From: Streptomyces sp. NBC_00659
GTDB lineage: Bacteria > Actinomycetota > Actinomycetes > Streptomycetales > Streptomycetaceae
NCBI RefSeq assembly: GCF_036226925.1
Contig: NZ_CP109031.1
Coordinates: 1,488,001-1,552,000, forward strand
Direction of reading: 5' to 3'
DNA: 64,000 nt
Shown here in pieces: positions 44,161 through 51,808 of the stretch. Both the position numbers and the translations under genes were made by a program. Numbering within the stretch: position 1 is the first letter of the stretch; every line of letters begins with the position of its first letter. The notes below the pieces were generated by a model. That model saw only the letters and a program-made list of their open reading frames with translations. It ran no database searches and was not told the origin of the DNA.

Positions 44161-45033
44161 GAGAATCACCGAGCGGGTGAGGTGGCGGGGCCGGTCGGGG
44201 TCGAGGCCGCGCGCCGCGGCGACGGCGACGGCGAGGCGCTGGGCGCGGACGAGTTCGGCGAGCGGGTCGAGGCCGCCGTCCACCCAGAGCCCGCCGGTCT
44301 CCCGGACCTGTTCGGCCAACCCCTCGGGTGCTTCGCCGAGCATCCAGGTGGCGGTGCCGTGGGTCGTGATGCTGATGGGGCCGTGCCGGTACTCCATCGC
44401 GGGGTAGGCCTCGGTCCAGGCGAGGGAGGCCTCCCGCATCTTGAGCCCGGCCTCGTTGGCGAGCCCGACGGTCCAGCCACGGCCGAGGAAGGTGAACTGC
44501 GAGCAGTCGACGAGCCCTTCGGGCAGCGGGGTACCGAGCGCGGTGCGCGCGTCCGCGACGGCGTTCTCGCCATGCAGGCCGAGGTGGGCGCGGAGCAGGG
44601 TGAGCGCGGTCGTCGCGAATCGCGTCTGCACGACGGAGCGCTCGTCGGCGAAGTCGAGCACGACGACGTCGTCCGCGCACTTCATCACGGGCGTGTGCGG
44701 ATCGGCGGTGACCGCGGTCGTACGCGTGTGTCCGCGCAGCCGTCCGAGAAGGTCGAGCACTTCGGTGGTCGTCCCGGAGCGTGTCAGGGCGACGACGCGA
44801 TCGTACGAGCGGCCCGCGGGGAATTCCGAAGCGGCGAAGGCGTCCGTCTCCCCCTGCCCGGACTCTTCGCGGAGCACTGCCGCCGCCTGTGCCATGAAGA
44901 ACGAGGTGCCGCACCCCACGATCGCGACGCGTTCCCCCACCGTCGGCAGCGCGGCTTCGTGCGTTGCCGCCTCGTCGGCGGCGCGGATCCAGCACTCGGG
45001 CTGGCTGCTCAGCTCTTCCTCGACATGCGTCAT
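44152..45033 (-). CDS. SIS-domain sugar isomerase/deaminase (AgaS-like)
   Basis: 293 residues from the ATG at 45033, after GGGAGGGG. Two SIS domains are visible: RVAIVGCGTSFFMAQAAA (about residues 34-51) with ALTRSGTTTEVLDLL, and CSQFTFLGRGWTVGLANEAGLKMRE (about 180-204, split at GRGW) with AMEYRHGPIS. This matches AgaS/GlmS-type isomerases that deaminate amino-sugar phosphates. With the downstream tagatose-type aldolase and the divergent DeoR regulator, a galactosamine- or related amino-sugar pathway is likely. The gene ends Gly-His-stop inside a 9-bp tandem array. Confidence 0.85.
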   Translation of the reverse strand: MTHVEEELSSQPECWIRAADEAATHEAALPTVGERVAIVGCGTSFFMAQAAAVLREESGQGETDAFAASEFPAGRSYDRVVALTRSGTTTEVLDLLGRLRGHTRTTAVTADPHTPVMKCADDVVVLDFADERSVVQTRFATTALTLLRAHLGLHGENAVADARTALGTPLPEGLVDCSQFTFLGRGWTVGLANEAGLKMREASLAWTEAYPAMEYRHGPISITTHGTATWMLGEAPEGLAEQVRETGGLWVDGGLDPLAELVRAQRLAVAVAAARGLDPDRPRHLTRSVILGH

Positions 45034-45052
45034 GCCGTACCCCTCCCACTGA

Positions 45053-45088
45053 TGCTCGTTTCTGCAAGATATAGCGAGGTTTCGAGCA
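45053..45088. promoter_or_regulatory. Candidate AgaR-type operator between the divergent genes
   Basis: TGCTCG (45053-45058) and CGAGCA (45083-45088) form an inverted repeat. GTTTC occurs at 45058 and 45079, a 21-base helical-phase spacing; DeoR/AgaR sites often contain repeated TTTC. The region overlaps the leftward promoter. Confidence 0.45.
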
Positions 45089-45095
45089 CAATCAA
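45068..45095 (-). promoter_or_regulatory. Promoter of the isomerase-aldolase operon
   Basis: On the minus strand, TTGATT (45095-45090) as -35 and TATATC (45073-45068) as -10 are 16 bases apart, 35 bases before the isomerase start codon. It fits a vegetative sigma factor promoter. Confidence 0.5.
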
Positions 45096-45155
45096 GCATT
45101 TGAACGCACTGGGGGTGCGTTAAGGTCGCGAAGGACCGAGGAATGGAGGGCGCTG

Positions 45156-45935
45156 ATGTCGCGGGACGCCCGGTGGAAGGCACTGCTGGAACTGCTCGTG
45201 GAGCGGGGCCGCCTGGACGTCGAGGAGGCCGCGGCACGACTGGAGGTCTCGGCGGCGACGATCCGGCGCGACTTCGACCAGCTCGCCGAGCAGCAGATGC
45301 TCGTGCGCACCCGGGGCGGAGCGGTCGTGCACGGCGTCTCCTACGAACTCCCCCTGCGCTACAAGACCGCCCGGCGCGCCTCGGAGAAGCAGCGCATCGC
45401 GAAGGCGGTGGCGGACCTCATCGCCCCCGGCGAAGCGGTGGGCCTCACCGGCGGCACCACGACGACCGAAGTGGCCCGCGCTCTCGCCGTACGCCCGGAC
45501 CTGGCGTCGGGCTCCCCCGCGCTGACCGTGGTCACGAACGCGCTGAACATCGCGAACGAGCTCACCGTGCGTCCCCAGTTCAAGATCGTGGTGACCGGCG
45601 GGGTCGCCCGACCGCAGTCGTACGAGCTGATCGGGCCGCTGGCGGACGGCGTCCTCAAGCAGATCACCCTGGACGTCGCCGTGCTCGGCGTGGTCGCGTT
45701 CGACGCCACGCACGGCGCCGCCGCCCACGACGAGGCGGAGGCGGCGATCAACCGCCTCCTGTGCGAGCGGGCCGAACGCGTGATCGTCGCCGCCGACTCC
45801 AGCAAACTGGGGCAGCGCGCGTTCGCCCGTATCTGCGCGGCCGAGTTGGTGGACACACTCGTCACGGACGCGGCGGCGGGACCCGAGATGATCGGACGGT
45901 TCGAGGACGCCGGGCTCGAGGTCCGGGCCGTATGA
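45156..45935 (+). CDS. DeoR/AgaR-family regulator of the divergent sugar operon
   Basis: 259 residues from ATG with GGAGGG upstream. VEEAAARLEVSAATIRRDFDQL (residues ~21-42, with the turn at LEVSAAT) is the DeoR winged helix. The sensor domain has GLTGGTTTTEVARAL, VVTNALNIANEL, VTGGVARPQSYELIGP and ADSSKLGQ. It is divergent from the isomerase-aldolase genes across a 122-base spacer with operator-like repeats, so it most likely represses that operon and responds to its sugar phosphate. Confidence 0.88.
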   Translation: MSRDARWKALLELLVERGRLDVEEAAARLEVSAATIRRDFDQLAEQQMLVRTRGGAVVHGVSYELPLRYKTARRASEKQRIAKAVADLIAPGEAVGLTGGTTTTEVARALAVRPDLASGSPALTVVTNALNIANELTVRPQFKIVVTGGVARPQSYELIGPLADGVLKQITLDVAVLGVVAFDATHGAAAHDEAEAAINRLLCERAERVIVAADSSKLGQRAFARICAAELVDTLVTDAAAGPEMIGRFEDAGLEVRAV

Positions 45936-46133
45936 CCCTCCGGCACCCCTTCCGGCCGGTCACCCGCGCCTGAACCGACGGCGCACGCGTCTCCCGAAGA
46001 GCCGGAAGGGCCGGAACCCCCCTGCCCTGGAAGCCTGGCGGGCGCCTACCTCCCCACAAGTGGACACCGCATGAACATCAAAAAGAGGGTCCGGTTACCA
46101 TATGAGCGCCACCTAGCTCGAAAGATGATTCCT

Positions 46134-47579
46134 GTGACTGTCAACGACGACGCGTTCACCAACTGGAAGACCCGCGAAGAGATCGCGGAGTCGATGATCC
46201 CCATCATCGGGAGGCTGCACCGGGAGCAGGACGTCACCGTCCTCCTGCACAGCCGCTCCCTGGTGAACAAGTCGGTGGTGAGCATCCTCAAGACCCACCG
46301 CTTCGCCCGGCAGATCGCCGGCGAGGAGCTCTCGGTCACCGACACGCTGCCGTTCCTCCAGACGCTCACCACGCTCGACCTCGGCCCGTCCCAGATCGAC
46401 ATCGGCATGCTGGCCGCGACGTACCGGGCCGACGACCGCGGCCTGTCCGTCGAGGAGTTCACCGCCGAGGCGGTCTCCGGCGCCACCGGCGAGAACAAGA
46501 TCGAGCGCCGCGAGGGACGCGATGTCGTCCTCTACGGCTTCGGCCGCATCGGCCGCCTCATCGCCCGCCTGCTGATCGAGAAGACCGGCTCCGGCAACGG
46601 CCTTCGCCTGCGCGCCATCGTCGTGCGCCAGGGCGGCGACCAGGACATCGTCAAGCGTGCCTCGCTGCTGCGCCGCGACTCCATCCACGGCCAGTTCCAG
46701 GGCACGATCACCGTCGACGAGGCGAACAGCACGATCATCGCCAACGGCAACGAGATCAAGGTCATCTACGCCGGCAACCCGTCCGAGATCGACTACACGA
46801 CGTACGGCATCAAGGACGCCATCCTCGTCGACAACACCGGCAAGTGGCGTGACCGCGAGGGCCTCTCGAACCACCTGCGCCCCGGGATCGACAAGGTCGT
46901 CCTCACGGCTCCGGGCAAGGGCGACGTCCCCAACATCGTGCACGGCGTCAACCACGACACGATCAAGCCGGACGAGCAGATCCTGTCCTGCGCCTCCTGC
47001 ACCACCAACGCGATCGTGCCGCCGCTGAAGGCGATGGCCGAGGAGTACGGCGTTCTGCGCGGCCACGTGGAGACCGTCCACTCGTTCACCAACGACCAGA
47101 ACCTGCTGGACAATTACCACAGCTCAGACCGCCGGGGCCGCTCCGCGCCGCTGAACATGGTCATCACCGAGACGGGTGCCGCCTCCGCGGTCGCCAAGGC
47201 GCTGCCCGACCTCAAGGCGCCCATCACCGGAAGCTCGATCCGTGTTCCGGTGCCGGACGTCTCGATCGCGATCCTCAGCCTGCGCCTGGGCCGCGCGACC
47301 ACCCGCGAGGAAGTCCTCGACTACCTCCGCAACGTCTCGCTGACCTCCCCGCTCAAGCGACAGATCGACTTCATCAGCGCCCCCGACGCGGTGTCCAGCG
47401 ACTTCATCGGCTCGCGCCACGCCTCGATCGTCGACGCCGGCGCCACCAAGGTCGAGGACGACAACGCGATCCTCTACCTCTGGTACGACAACGAGTTCGG
47501 CTACTCCTGCCAGGTCATCCGTGTCGTCCAGCACGTCTCCGGCGTGGAGTACCCGACGTTCCCGGCCCCGGCGGTCTGA
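46134..47579 (+). CDS. gap: Glyceraldehyde-3-phosphate dehydrogenase, long actinobacterial form
   Basis: 481 residues from the GTG at 46134 (VTVNDDAFTNWKTREE); an ATG three codons earlier (46125) is an alternative. An N-terminal extension of ~130 helical residues, absent from ordinary GAPDH of ~335 residues, precedes the Rossmann motif VVLYGFGRIGR (about residue 128). The catalytic cysteine is in SCASCTTNAIVPPLK (about residue 286), followed by the His-containing VETVHSFTNDQN and the NAD-site region YDNEFGYSCQV. This form exists alongside the glycolytic enzyme in streptomycetes; its special role and the function of the extension are not known to me. Confidence 0.92.
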   Translation: MTVNDDAFTNWKTREEIAESMIPIIGRLHREQDVTVLLHSRSLVNKSVVSILKTHRFARQIAGEELSVTDTLPFLQTLTTLDLGPSQIDIGMLAATYRADDRGLSVEEFTAEAVSGATGENKIERREGRDVVLYGFGRIGRLIARLLIEKTGSGNGLRLRAIVVRQGGDQDIVKRASLLRRDSIHGQFQGTITVDEANSTIIANGNEIKVIYAGNPSEIDYTTYGIKDAILVDNTGKWRDREGLSNHLRPGIDKVVLTAPGKGDVPNIVHGVNHDTIKPDEQILSCASCTTNAIVPPLKAMAEEYGVLRGHVETVHSFTNDQNLLDNYHSSDRRGRSAPLNMVITETGAASAVAKALPDLKAPITGSSIRVPVPDVSIAILSLRLGRATTREEVLDYLRNVSLTSPLKRQIDFISAPDAVSSDFIGSRHASIVDAGATKVEDDNAILYLWYDNEFGYSCQVIRVVQHVSGVEYPTFPAPAV

Positions 47580-47676
47580 ACCGCCGGTCTGCCCAACGGT
47601 TCCCCTCGGGTCGGCGAGGGAGTACCCGGGCTTTCACGGCTCGCGCCTGACCAGCGCAATCCATAGGGCCGCGACA

Positions 47677-47719
47677 CACTGAGGGCCGCCATCCGTGTTC
47701 CGGGTGGCGGCCCTCAGTG
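47677..47719 (+). terminator. Perfect 15-bp hairpin after gap
   Basis: Arms 47677-47691 and 47705-47719 are exact complements around a 13-base loop, about 100 bases past the gap stop. It also lies downstream of the convergent gene at 47799, so may serve both. Confidence 0.75.
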
Positions 47720-47798
47720 ATCACTCGAACGGCGAGGGAGTCCTCGGGGCTCAGGTGACCTGGGTTTCACTCACGGGCCTGTCGGCGCGGCGACGGGA

Positions 47799-48251
47799 TC
47801 AGGGACAGATCCAGCAGTAGAGGCGGGCATCCCGCGAGACCGCTCGGCCGGCGAGTTCGGACAGCCGTTCCAGGAAGCCGACGAGATCCTCTGGATCAGC
47901 CGGGTGGTAGAAGGTCCCCTCGGTGCTCGACCAGTCGGAGGCGACGTCGCGCAAAGAGGTGGCTTCGCAGGTCGCGAGCGCGTCCCGGAAGGTGTCCGTC
48001 AGCGACACCACGACCAGTTCGCCGTCCCCCAGCATCCCGATGAGGCTCCCATGTCGGGGGTCGCACCGGACATCGGCGGCGGACCGTCCTGTCATGAGCG
48101 CCTCGGCGGGCGCCAGCTCCACCACTGGATCGATGCCCTTGATCACCAGTTGGTCATAGCCGGTCCCGCTGGGCTCACCGTCGTCCCGGACGACGGCTCG
48201 AACAGCGTCGTCGTCATCAGCGGCGGCGAAGTAGCCGTAGAGAACACCCAT
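47799..48251 (-). CDS. Small acidic hypothetical protein
   Basis: 150 residues, beginning MGVLYGYFAAADDDDAVRAV and ending RLYCWICP. It is soluble and acidic, with GTGYDQLVIKGIDPVVELAPAE-like sequence near the middle and a final helix DLVGFLERLSELAGRAV. The opening resembles small DUF1877-like proteins that begin with a YF/YGY strand, but the match is weak. The next gene on the same strand is also a small acidic protein; such pairs are common among polymorphic-toxin immunity genes. Function unknown. Confidence 0.6.
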   Translation of the reverse strand: MGVLYGYFAAADDDDAVRAVVRDDGEPSGTGYDQLVIKGIDPVVELAPAEALMTGRSAADVRCDPRHGSLIGMLGDGELVVVSLTDTFRDALATCEATSLRDVASDWSSTEGTFYHPADPEDLVGFLERLSELAGRAVSRDARLYCWICP

Positions 48252-48332
48252 GGGCAGATCGTCGCATCCGCCACTGACAGCGCCGAAGGCCGATGGAGCC
48301 TTCTACGAACCCCAGCCCGTCCCCCAACAGAC

Positions 48333-48701
48333 CTAGACCATGGTCAAGAGGTGATCCGTGGGGCTGTAGTCGATCTTCCAGTCTGCGTAGACCCCGCAGA
48401 ATCCGTCTTCGGTGCACCGCAAGCCCACAGTCACCCAGCGGACCGATCCGTCGCCGCCGAGTGAGAACGCGACCGCGGCCTCGAACTCCTCGCTCCCGCA
48501 GGGGCAGCCGGCGGCACCAGGCTCGTCGTCCTCCCAGGACTCCTCGTTCCAGTACTCCTCGCTGTCCGCGATGAACGCACGGCCGCCGCAGCCCCGGCAG
48601 ACGGACGGAGCGATCTTCACCGGGCGGCCGTCAACCGCCTCCCGCAAGAACGTCGCGAGCTCGGCGGGGACACCCTCGCCAACCTGATCATCAGCATGCA
48701 C
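48333..48701 (-). CDS. Small zinc-ribbon-like hypothetical protein
   Basis: 122 residues from GTG. Four cysteines are arranged as CRGCGGRAF (about residues 35-43) and CPCGSEEFE (about 67-75), a likely zinc ribbon. A beta-rich C-terminus follows, with GSVRWVTVGLRCTEDGFCGVYADWKIDY broken by two more cysteines. It is strongly acidic between the ribbons (EEYWNEESWEDDEPG). It lies 81 bases upstream of the other small acidic gene on the same strand. It may be an immunity-type or regulatory protein; nothing confirms either. Confidence 0.6.
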   Translation of the reverse strand: MHADDQVGEGVPAELATFLREAVDGRPVKIAPSVCRGCGGRAFIADSEEYWNEESWEDDEPGAAGCPCGSEEFEAAVAFSLGGDGSVRWVTVGLRCTEDGFCGVYADWKIDYSPTDHLLTMV

Positions 48702-49092
48702 GGACGCATCGTTCCAGACGCCCCGAACTCACACCCGACCAGCCGACCAGCCGACCAAAGAGCGACGGGGAATCCCGTCCCACCGGGATCCCGGTCGCCC
48801 CTCGTTCTCGTGACATCCAACCTGCGCGACGCCGGCCACTGAGCTCCGGCCGCCGCGGGGGCGCCCCACCCGCCCCTCGCCCGACCCGCGCCCGCCGCCC
48901 CGGTCCACGCCTGCCCGACCAGGGCCCGACCAAGGCTCGACCGGGCCTCGACCGGGGCCGGAGCAGGGCTCGACGGAGGCCCGAGCAGGGCTCCACCCCG
49001 CTCCCACCAGCGCGTTCGTACGGCGGCGCCTCTCGCGTCCCGCCCCCCGACGCCCCCTTGCCCCGAGCGTGGCAGCCGTCTAACGTGAGTTT
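48702..49092. other. Repeat-rich spacer of ~390 bases
   Basis: Three copies of CCGACCAG (48735-48758, last copy with one change) and a run of degenerate repeats of GCTCGACC/GGGCCCGACC type at 48910-48995. Reading frames through it are Arg/Pro/Gly-rich with no gene character. It ends at the GTG start of the MFS gene, which has only a weak ribosome site. Confidence 0.5.
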
Positions 49093-50298
49093 GTGCCGCA
49101 AATAAACAAAATGGTTCCGCACAGCGTCGTGCCGGATCGCTCCCTCACCCGACTCCGCGTGATCATCACCGCCTTCTTCGCCCTCGACGGTTTCGTCTTC
49201 GCCGGCTGGGTCGTCCGGATCCCCGCCATCAAGCACCAGACCGGCGCCTCCGCCGGCGCTCTCGGCCTCGCGCTTCTCGGCGTCTCCGCCGGTGCCGTGA
49301 TCACCATGATGCTCACGGGGCGGCTGTGCCGACGGTTCGGCAGTCACCAGGTGACCGTGGTCTGCGGGGTGCTGCTGTCCCTGAGCATCGTCCTGCCCCC
49401 GCTCGCCGGCTCGGTACCGGTTCTCGGACTGTTCCTGCTGGTCTTCGGCGTCGGCTACGGCGGTATCAACGTCGCCATGAACAGCGCGGCCGTCGATCTC
49501 GTGGCAGCGCTGCGACGCCCCGTGATGCCCAGTTTCCACGCGGCCTACAGCCTGGGCGGCATGCTCGGAGCGGGTCTCGGCGGGCTGGTCGCCGGGTATC
49601 TGTCACCGACACGCCACCTGCTCGGCATCGCCGTCATCGGCCTGCTCGTGACCGTCATCGCGGGACGCGCGCTGCTTCGCGAGGACGCCCCGGTGTCACC
49701 GGATCGCCCACGGGGTGACGCCCCCGAGGGTCGACGCCCCCTTGTCGGATCCCGCACCCGTGGCCTGGTGGTGGTCTTCGGGCTGATCGCCCTGTGCACC
49801 TCGTACGGCGAGGGCGCGCTCGCGGACTGGGGCGCGCTCCATCTCCAGCAGGACCTGGACACACACCCGGGGACAGCCGCCGCCGGATACTCGTGCTTCG
49901 CCCTCGCCATGACGATCGGCCGGCTGAGCGGGACGGCACTGCTCGAACGGCTGGGCCGGACCCGCACCTTGGTCATGGGCGGCACGATGGCCGCGCTCGG
50001 CATGCTGCTCGGTTCCCTCGCGCCCTCCGTCTGGCTGGCTCTCGTCGGCTTCGCCGTCACCGGGCTCGGCCTCGCCAACAACTTCCCCGTGGCGGTCGAC
50101 AGGGCCGGCGCGCTCGCCGGAGCGAGCGGGGTCGCGGTCGCGTCCACCCTCGGGTACGGGGGCCTGCTCATCGGGCCGCCCGCGATCGGGTTCATGGCCG
50201 ACTGGTACTCCCTGCCGACGGCACTCACGAGCGTGGCGGCGCTGGCGGCCGTGGCCGCCCTGATCGGATTCGCGACGCGCCGGGCCGCGGTGGGCTGA
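49093..50298 (+). CDS. Major facilitator superfamily transporter
   Basis: 401 residues, 12 predicted helices. After the first helix (RVIITAFFALDGFVFAGWVV) comes the loop RIPAIKHQTGASAGALGLAL, then the cytosolic TGRLCRRFGSH motif between helices 2 and 3. The central loop at residues ~195-220 is Pro/Arg-rich. The second half begins LVVVFGLIALCTSYGEGALADWGALHL. This WxxRIPxIK pattern is typical of a bacterial MFS group related to fucose-type permeases (YbjJ-like). The cargo cannot be assigned. The gene is monocistronic by spacing. Confidence 0.85.
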   Translation: MPQINKMVPHSVVPDRSLTRLRVIITAFFALDGFVFAGWVVRIPAIKHQTGASAGALGLALLGVSAGAVITMMLTGRLCRRFGSHQVTVVCGVLLSLSIVLPPLAGSVPVLGLFLLVFGVGYGGINVAMNSAAVDLVAALRRPVMPSFHAAYSLGGMLGAGLGGLVAGYLSPTRHLLGIAVIGLLVTVIAGRALLREDAPVSPDRPRGDAPEGRRPLVGSRTRGLVVVFGLIALCTSYGEGALADWGALHLQQDLDTHPGTAAAGYSCFALAMTIGRLSGTALLERLGRTRTLVMGGTMAALGMLLGSLAPSVWLALVGFAVTGLGLANNFPVAVDRAGALAGASGVAVASTLGYGGLLIGPPAIGFMADWYSLPTALTSVAALAAVAALIGFATRRAAVG

Positions 50299-50415
50299 CG
50301 GGGGACAACGGCGGGGGCTAGGAGCGAGGAGCGGCAAGCCCGAACTCGGCCCGCCTCCCCCGCACTTCGGCCTCCTACTCCGCGTGCCCGGCCCGCGTCG
50401 GGCACAATTCCCGGC

Positions 50416-51180
50416 ATGGAGATTCGGGAGTTCGTGGAAACCCTGGACCGGGAGGGCCGGTCGCTGGCCGCTGCAGCGGAGAAGGCGGGCGTCGACGCCG
50501 AGGTCGCGACCTGCGCGGGCTGGCAGGTAAGGGATCTGGTGCGGCACACGGGCATGGTCCACCGCTGGGCCACAGCGTTCGTCGCCGAGGGGCACACCTC
50601 GTACCACCCCGACGGCGGTCTGCCGGATCTGGACCACGACGAGCTGCTCGCCTGGTTCCGCGACGGGCACGCCCGGCTCGTGGACACCCTGGCCGGCGCC
50701 TCGCCGGACGTGCGGTGCTGGAGCTTCCTGCCGGCACCCTCACCGCTGGCCTTCTGGGCGCGCCGGCAGGCGCACGAGACCACCGTGCACCGGGTCGACG
50801 CCGAGTCGGCGCTCGGCGTCGAACCCACCGCCGTCCCGCCGGACTTCGCGGTCGACGGGATCGACGAATTGCTGCTCGGATTCCACGCGCGGGACAGGAG
50901 CAAGGTCCGGACCGAGGAACCCCGTGTACTGCGCGTACGCGCCACGGACCGCCCGGACGCCGTGTGGACCGTACGCCTGTCGTCCGGAGCTCCGCTCGGT
51001 GAACGCGGCGGTGACGCAGGTCCGGGCACCGACGAGAACGTGGACGTGGACTGCGAGTTGGCGGGACCGGCCGCGGGCCTCTACCTGGCCCTGTGGAACC
51101 GCGCGCCTTTCCCGGGCGTGACGGGCGACGCCTCGCTCGCCACGCTGTGGCGGGAGAAGTCCGCCATCACCTGGAGCTGA
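50416..51180 (+). CDS. Maleylpyruvate isomerase family mycothiol-dependent enzyme
   Basis: 254 residues from ATG. The N-terminal DinB-like four-helix bundle has CAGWQVRDLVRHTGMVHRWA (about residues 35-54), with the first histidine of the metal site, and FWARRQAHETTVHRVDAESALG (about 114-135, split at RRQAHET) with the other two. The C-terminal domain is the small MDMPI_C type. The family uses mycothiol, the actinobacterial thiol, for isomerisation or detoxification; most members have no known substrate. Spacing suggests a single-gene transcript. Confidence 0.83.
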   Translation: MEIREFVETLDREGRSLAAAAEKAGVDAEVATCAGWQVRDLVRHTGMVHRWATAFVAEGHTSYHPDGGLPDLDHDELLAWFRDGHARLVDTLAGASPDVRCWSFLPAPSPLAFWARRQAHETTVHRVDAESALGVEPTAVPPDFAVDGIDELLLGFHARDRSKVRTEEPRVLRVRATDRPDAVWTVRLSSGAPLGERGGDAGPGTDENVDVDCELAGPAAGLYLALWNRAPFPGVTGDASLATLWREKSAITWS

Positions 51181-51271
51181 GGAAGAAACCGGCCGGCCAC
51201 CCCAAGGGGCGTCCGGCTCCAGGCACATGGACCCCGTGAACGCGGCAGCGGGCAAGGCGACCGGGCAGTCC

Positions 51272-51315
51272 GGTCGACCCGGTCGACCCGGTCGACCCGG
51301 TCGACCCGGTCAACC
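51272..51315. repeat. 9-bp tandem array that supplies the MarR stop codon
   Basis: GGTCGACCC repeated four times (51272-51307), followed by a fifth unit GGTCAACCG. On the minus strand the unit reads CCG GGT CGA; in the unit nearest the gene CGA has become TGA, which is the MarR-gene stop (51312-51310). Confidence 0.9.
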
Positions 51316-51723
51316 GCAGGACGGCGCCGGGCCGCCCGCCAGCATCCGGGACAGGACCGCGCGCTGCAACGGCAGTACCTCGCCGTGCAGTTCGCGCCCC
51401 TTCGGCGTGAGGCACACGCGTACACCCCGCCGGTCCTCGGCGCACATCCCGCGCGTCACGAGGCCGTCCTTCTCCAGGCGTCCGATCAGCCGGGACAGGG
51501 CGCTCTGGCTGAGATGGACGCGCTCGGAGATCTCCTGGACCCGGAAGCTGGGGCCGCCGTCCGCCGCGGTACCCGCCACCAGCAGGTCCAGGACCTCGAA
51601 GTCACTGGCTCCCAGGCCGTGGGGATGCAGCTCACGGTCGAGCTCACACAGGGTACGGGCGTGCACCGTCAGGATGTCGCGCCACTGGTCCACGAGCCCT
51701 TGCTCGGCATTCTCGGCCGCCAT
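51310..51723 (-). CDS. MarR-family transcriptional regulator
   Basis: 137 residues from the ATG at 51723. LGASDFEVLDLLVAG, RVQEISERVHLSQSALSRLIGRLEKDGLV (residues ~65-93, recognition helix SQSALSRLIGRL) and the wing CAEDRRGVRVCLTPKG are all typical. A final dimerisation helix ends at SRMLAGG. It is divergent from a DHA2 drug exporter gene with 85 bases between, so it most likely represses the exporter and is released by a drug-like ligand. The stop codon is formed by a tandem-repeat unit. Confidence 0.88.
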   Translation of the reverse strand: MAAENAEQGLVDQWRDILTVHARTLCELDRELHPHGLGASDFEVLDLLVAGTAADGGPSFRVQEISERVHLSQSALSRLIGRLEKDGLVTRGMCAEDRRGVRVCLTPKGRELHGEVLPLQRAVLSRMLAGGPAPSCG

Positions 51724-51736
51724 GCACGCACCGTAG

Positions 51737-51752
51737 CAAAGAATCAACTTTG
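51737..51752. promoter_or_regulatory. Candidate MarR operator
   Basis: Inverted repeat CAAAG-N6-CTTTG in the AT-rich 85-base spacer shared by the MarR and exporter genes. GCAA and TTGC extend the symmetry imperfectly. Confidence 0.5.
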
Positions 51753-51808
51753 TTGCATCGGAATTAAATGCGCCCGCAATCAATGTATGTGCATGTACTG
51801 TCGGCGGC

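Noticed and set aside
48691..49539. A 282-codon leftward frame across the repeat-rich spacer and the MFS gene start
   Set aside because: It is antisense to the MFS coding sequence and elsewhere built of repeat-derived Gly/Arg/Pro.
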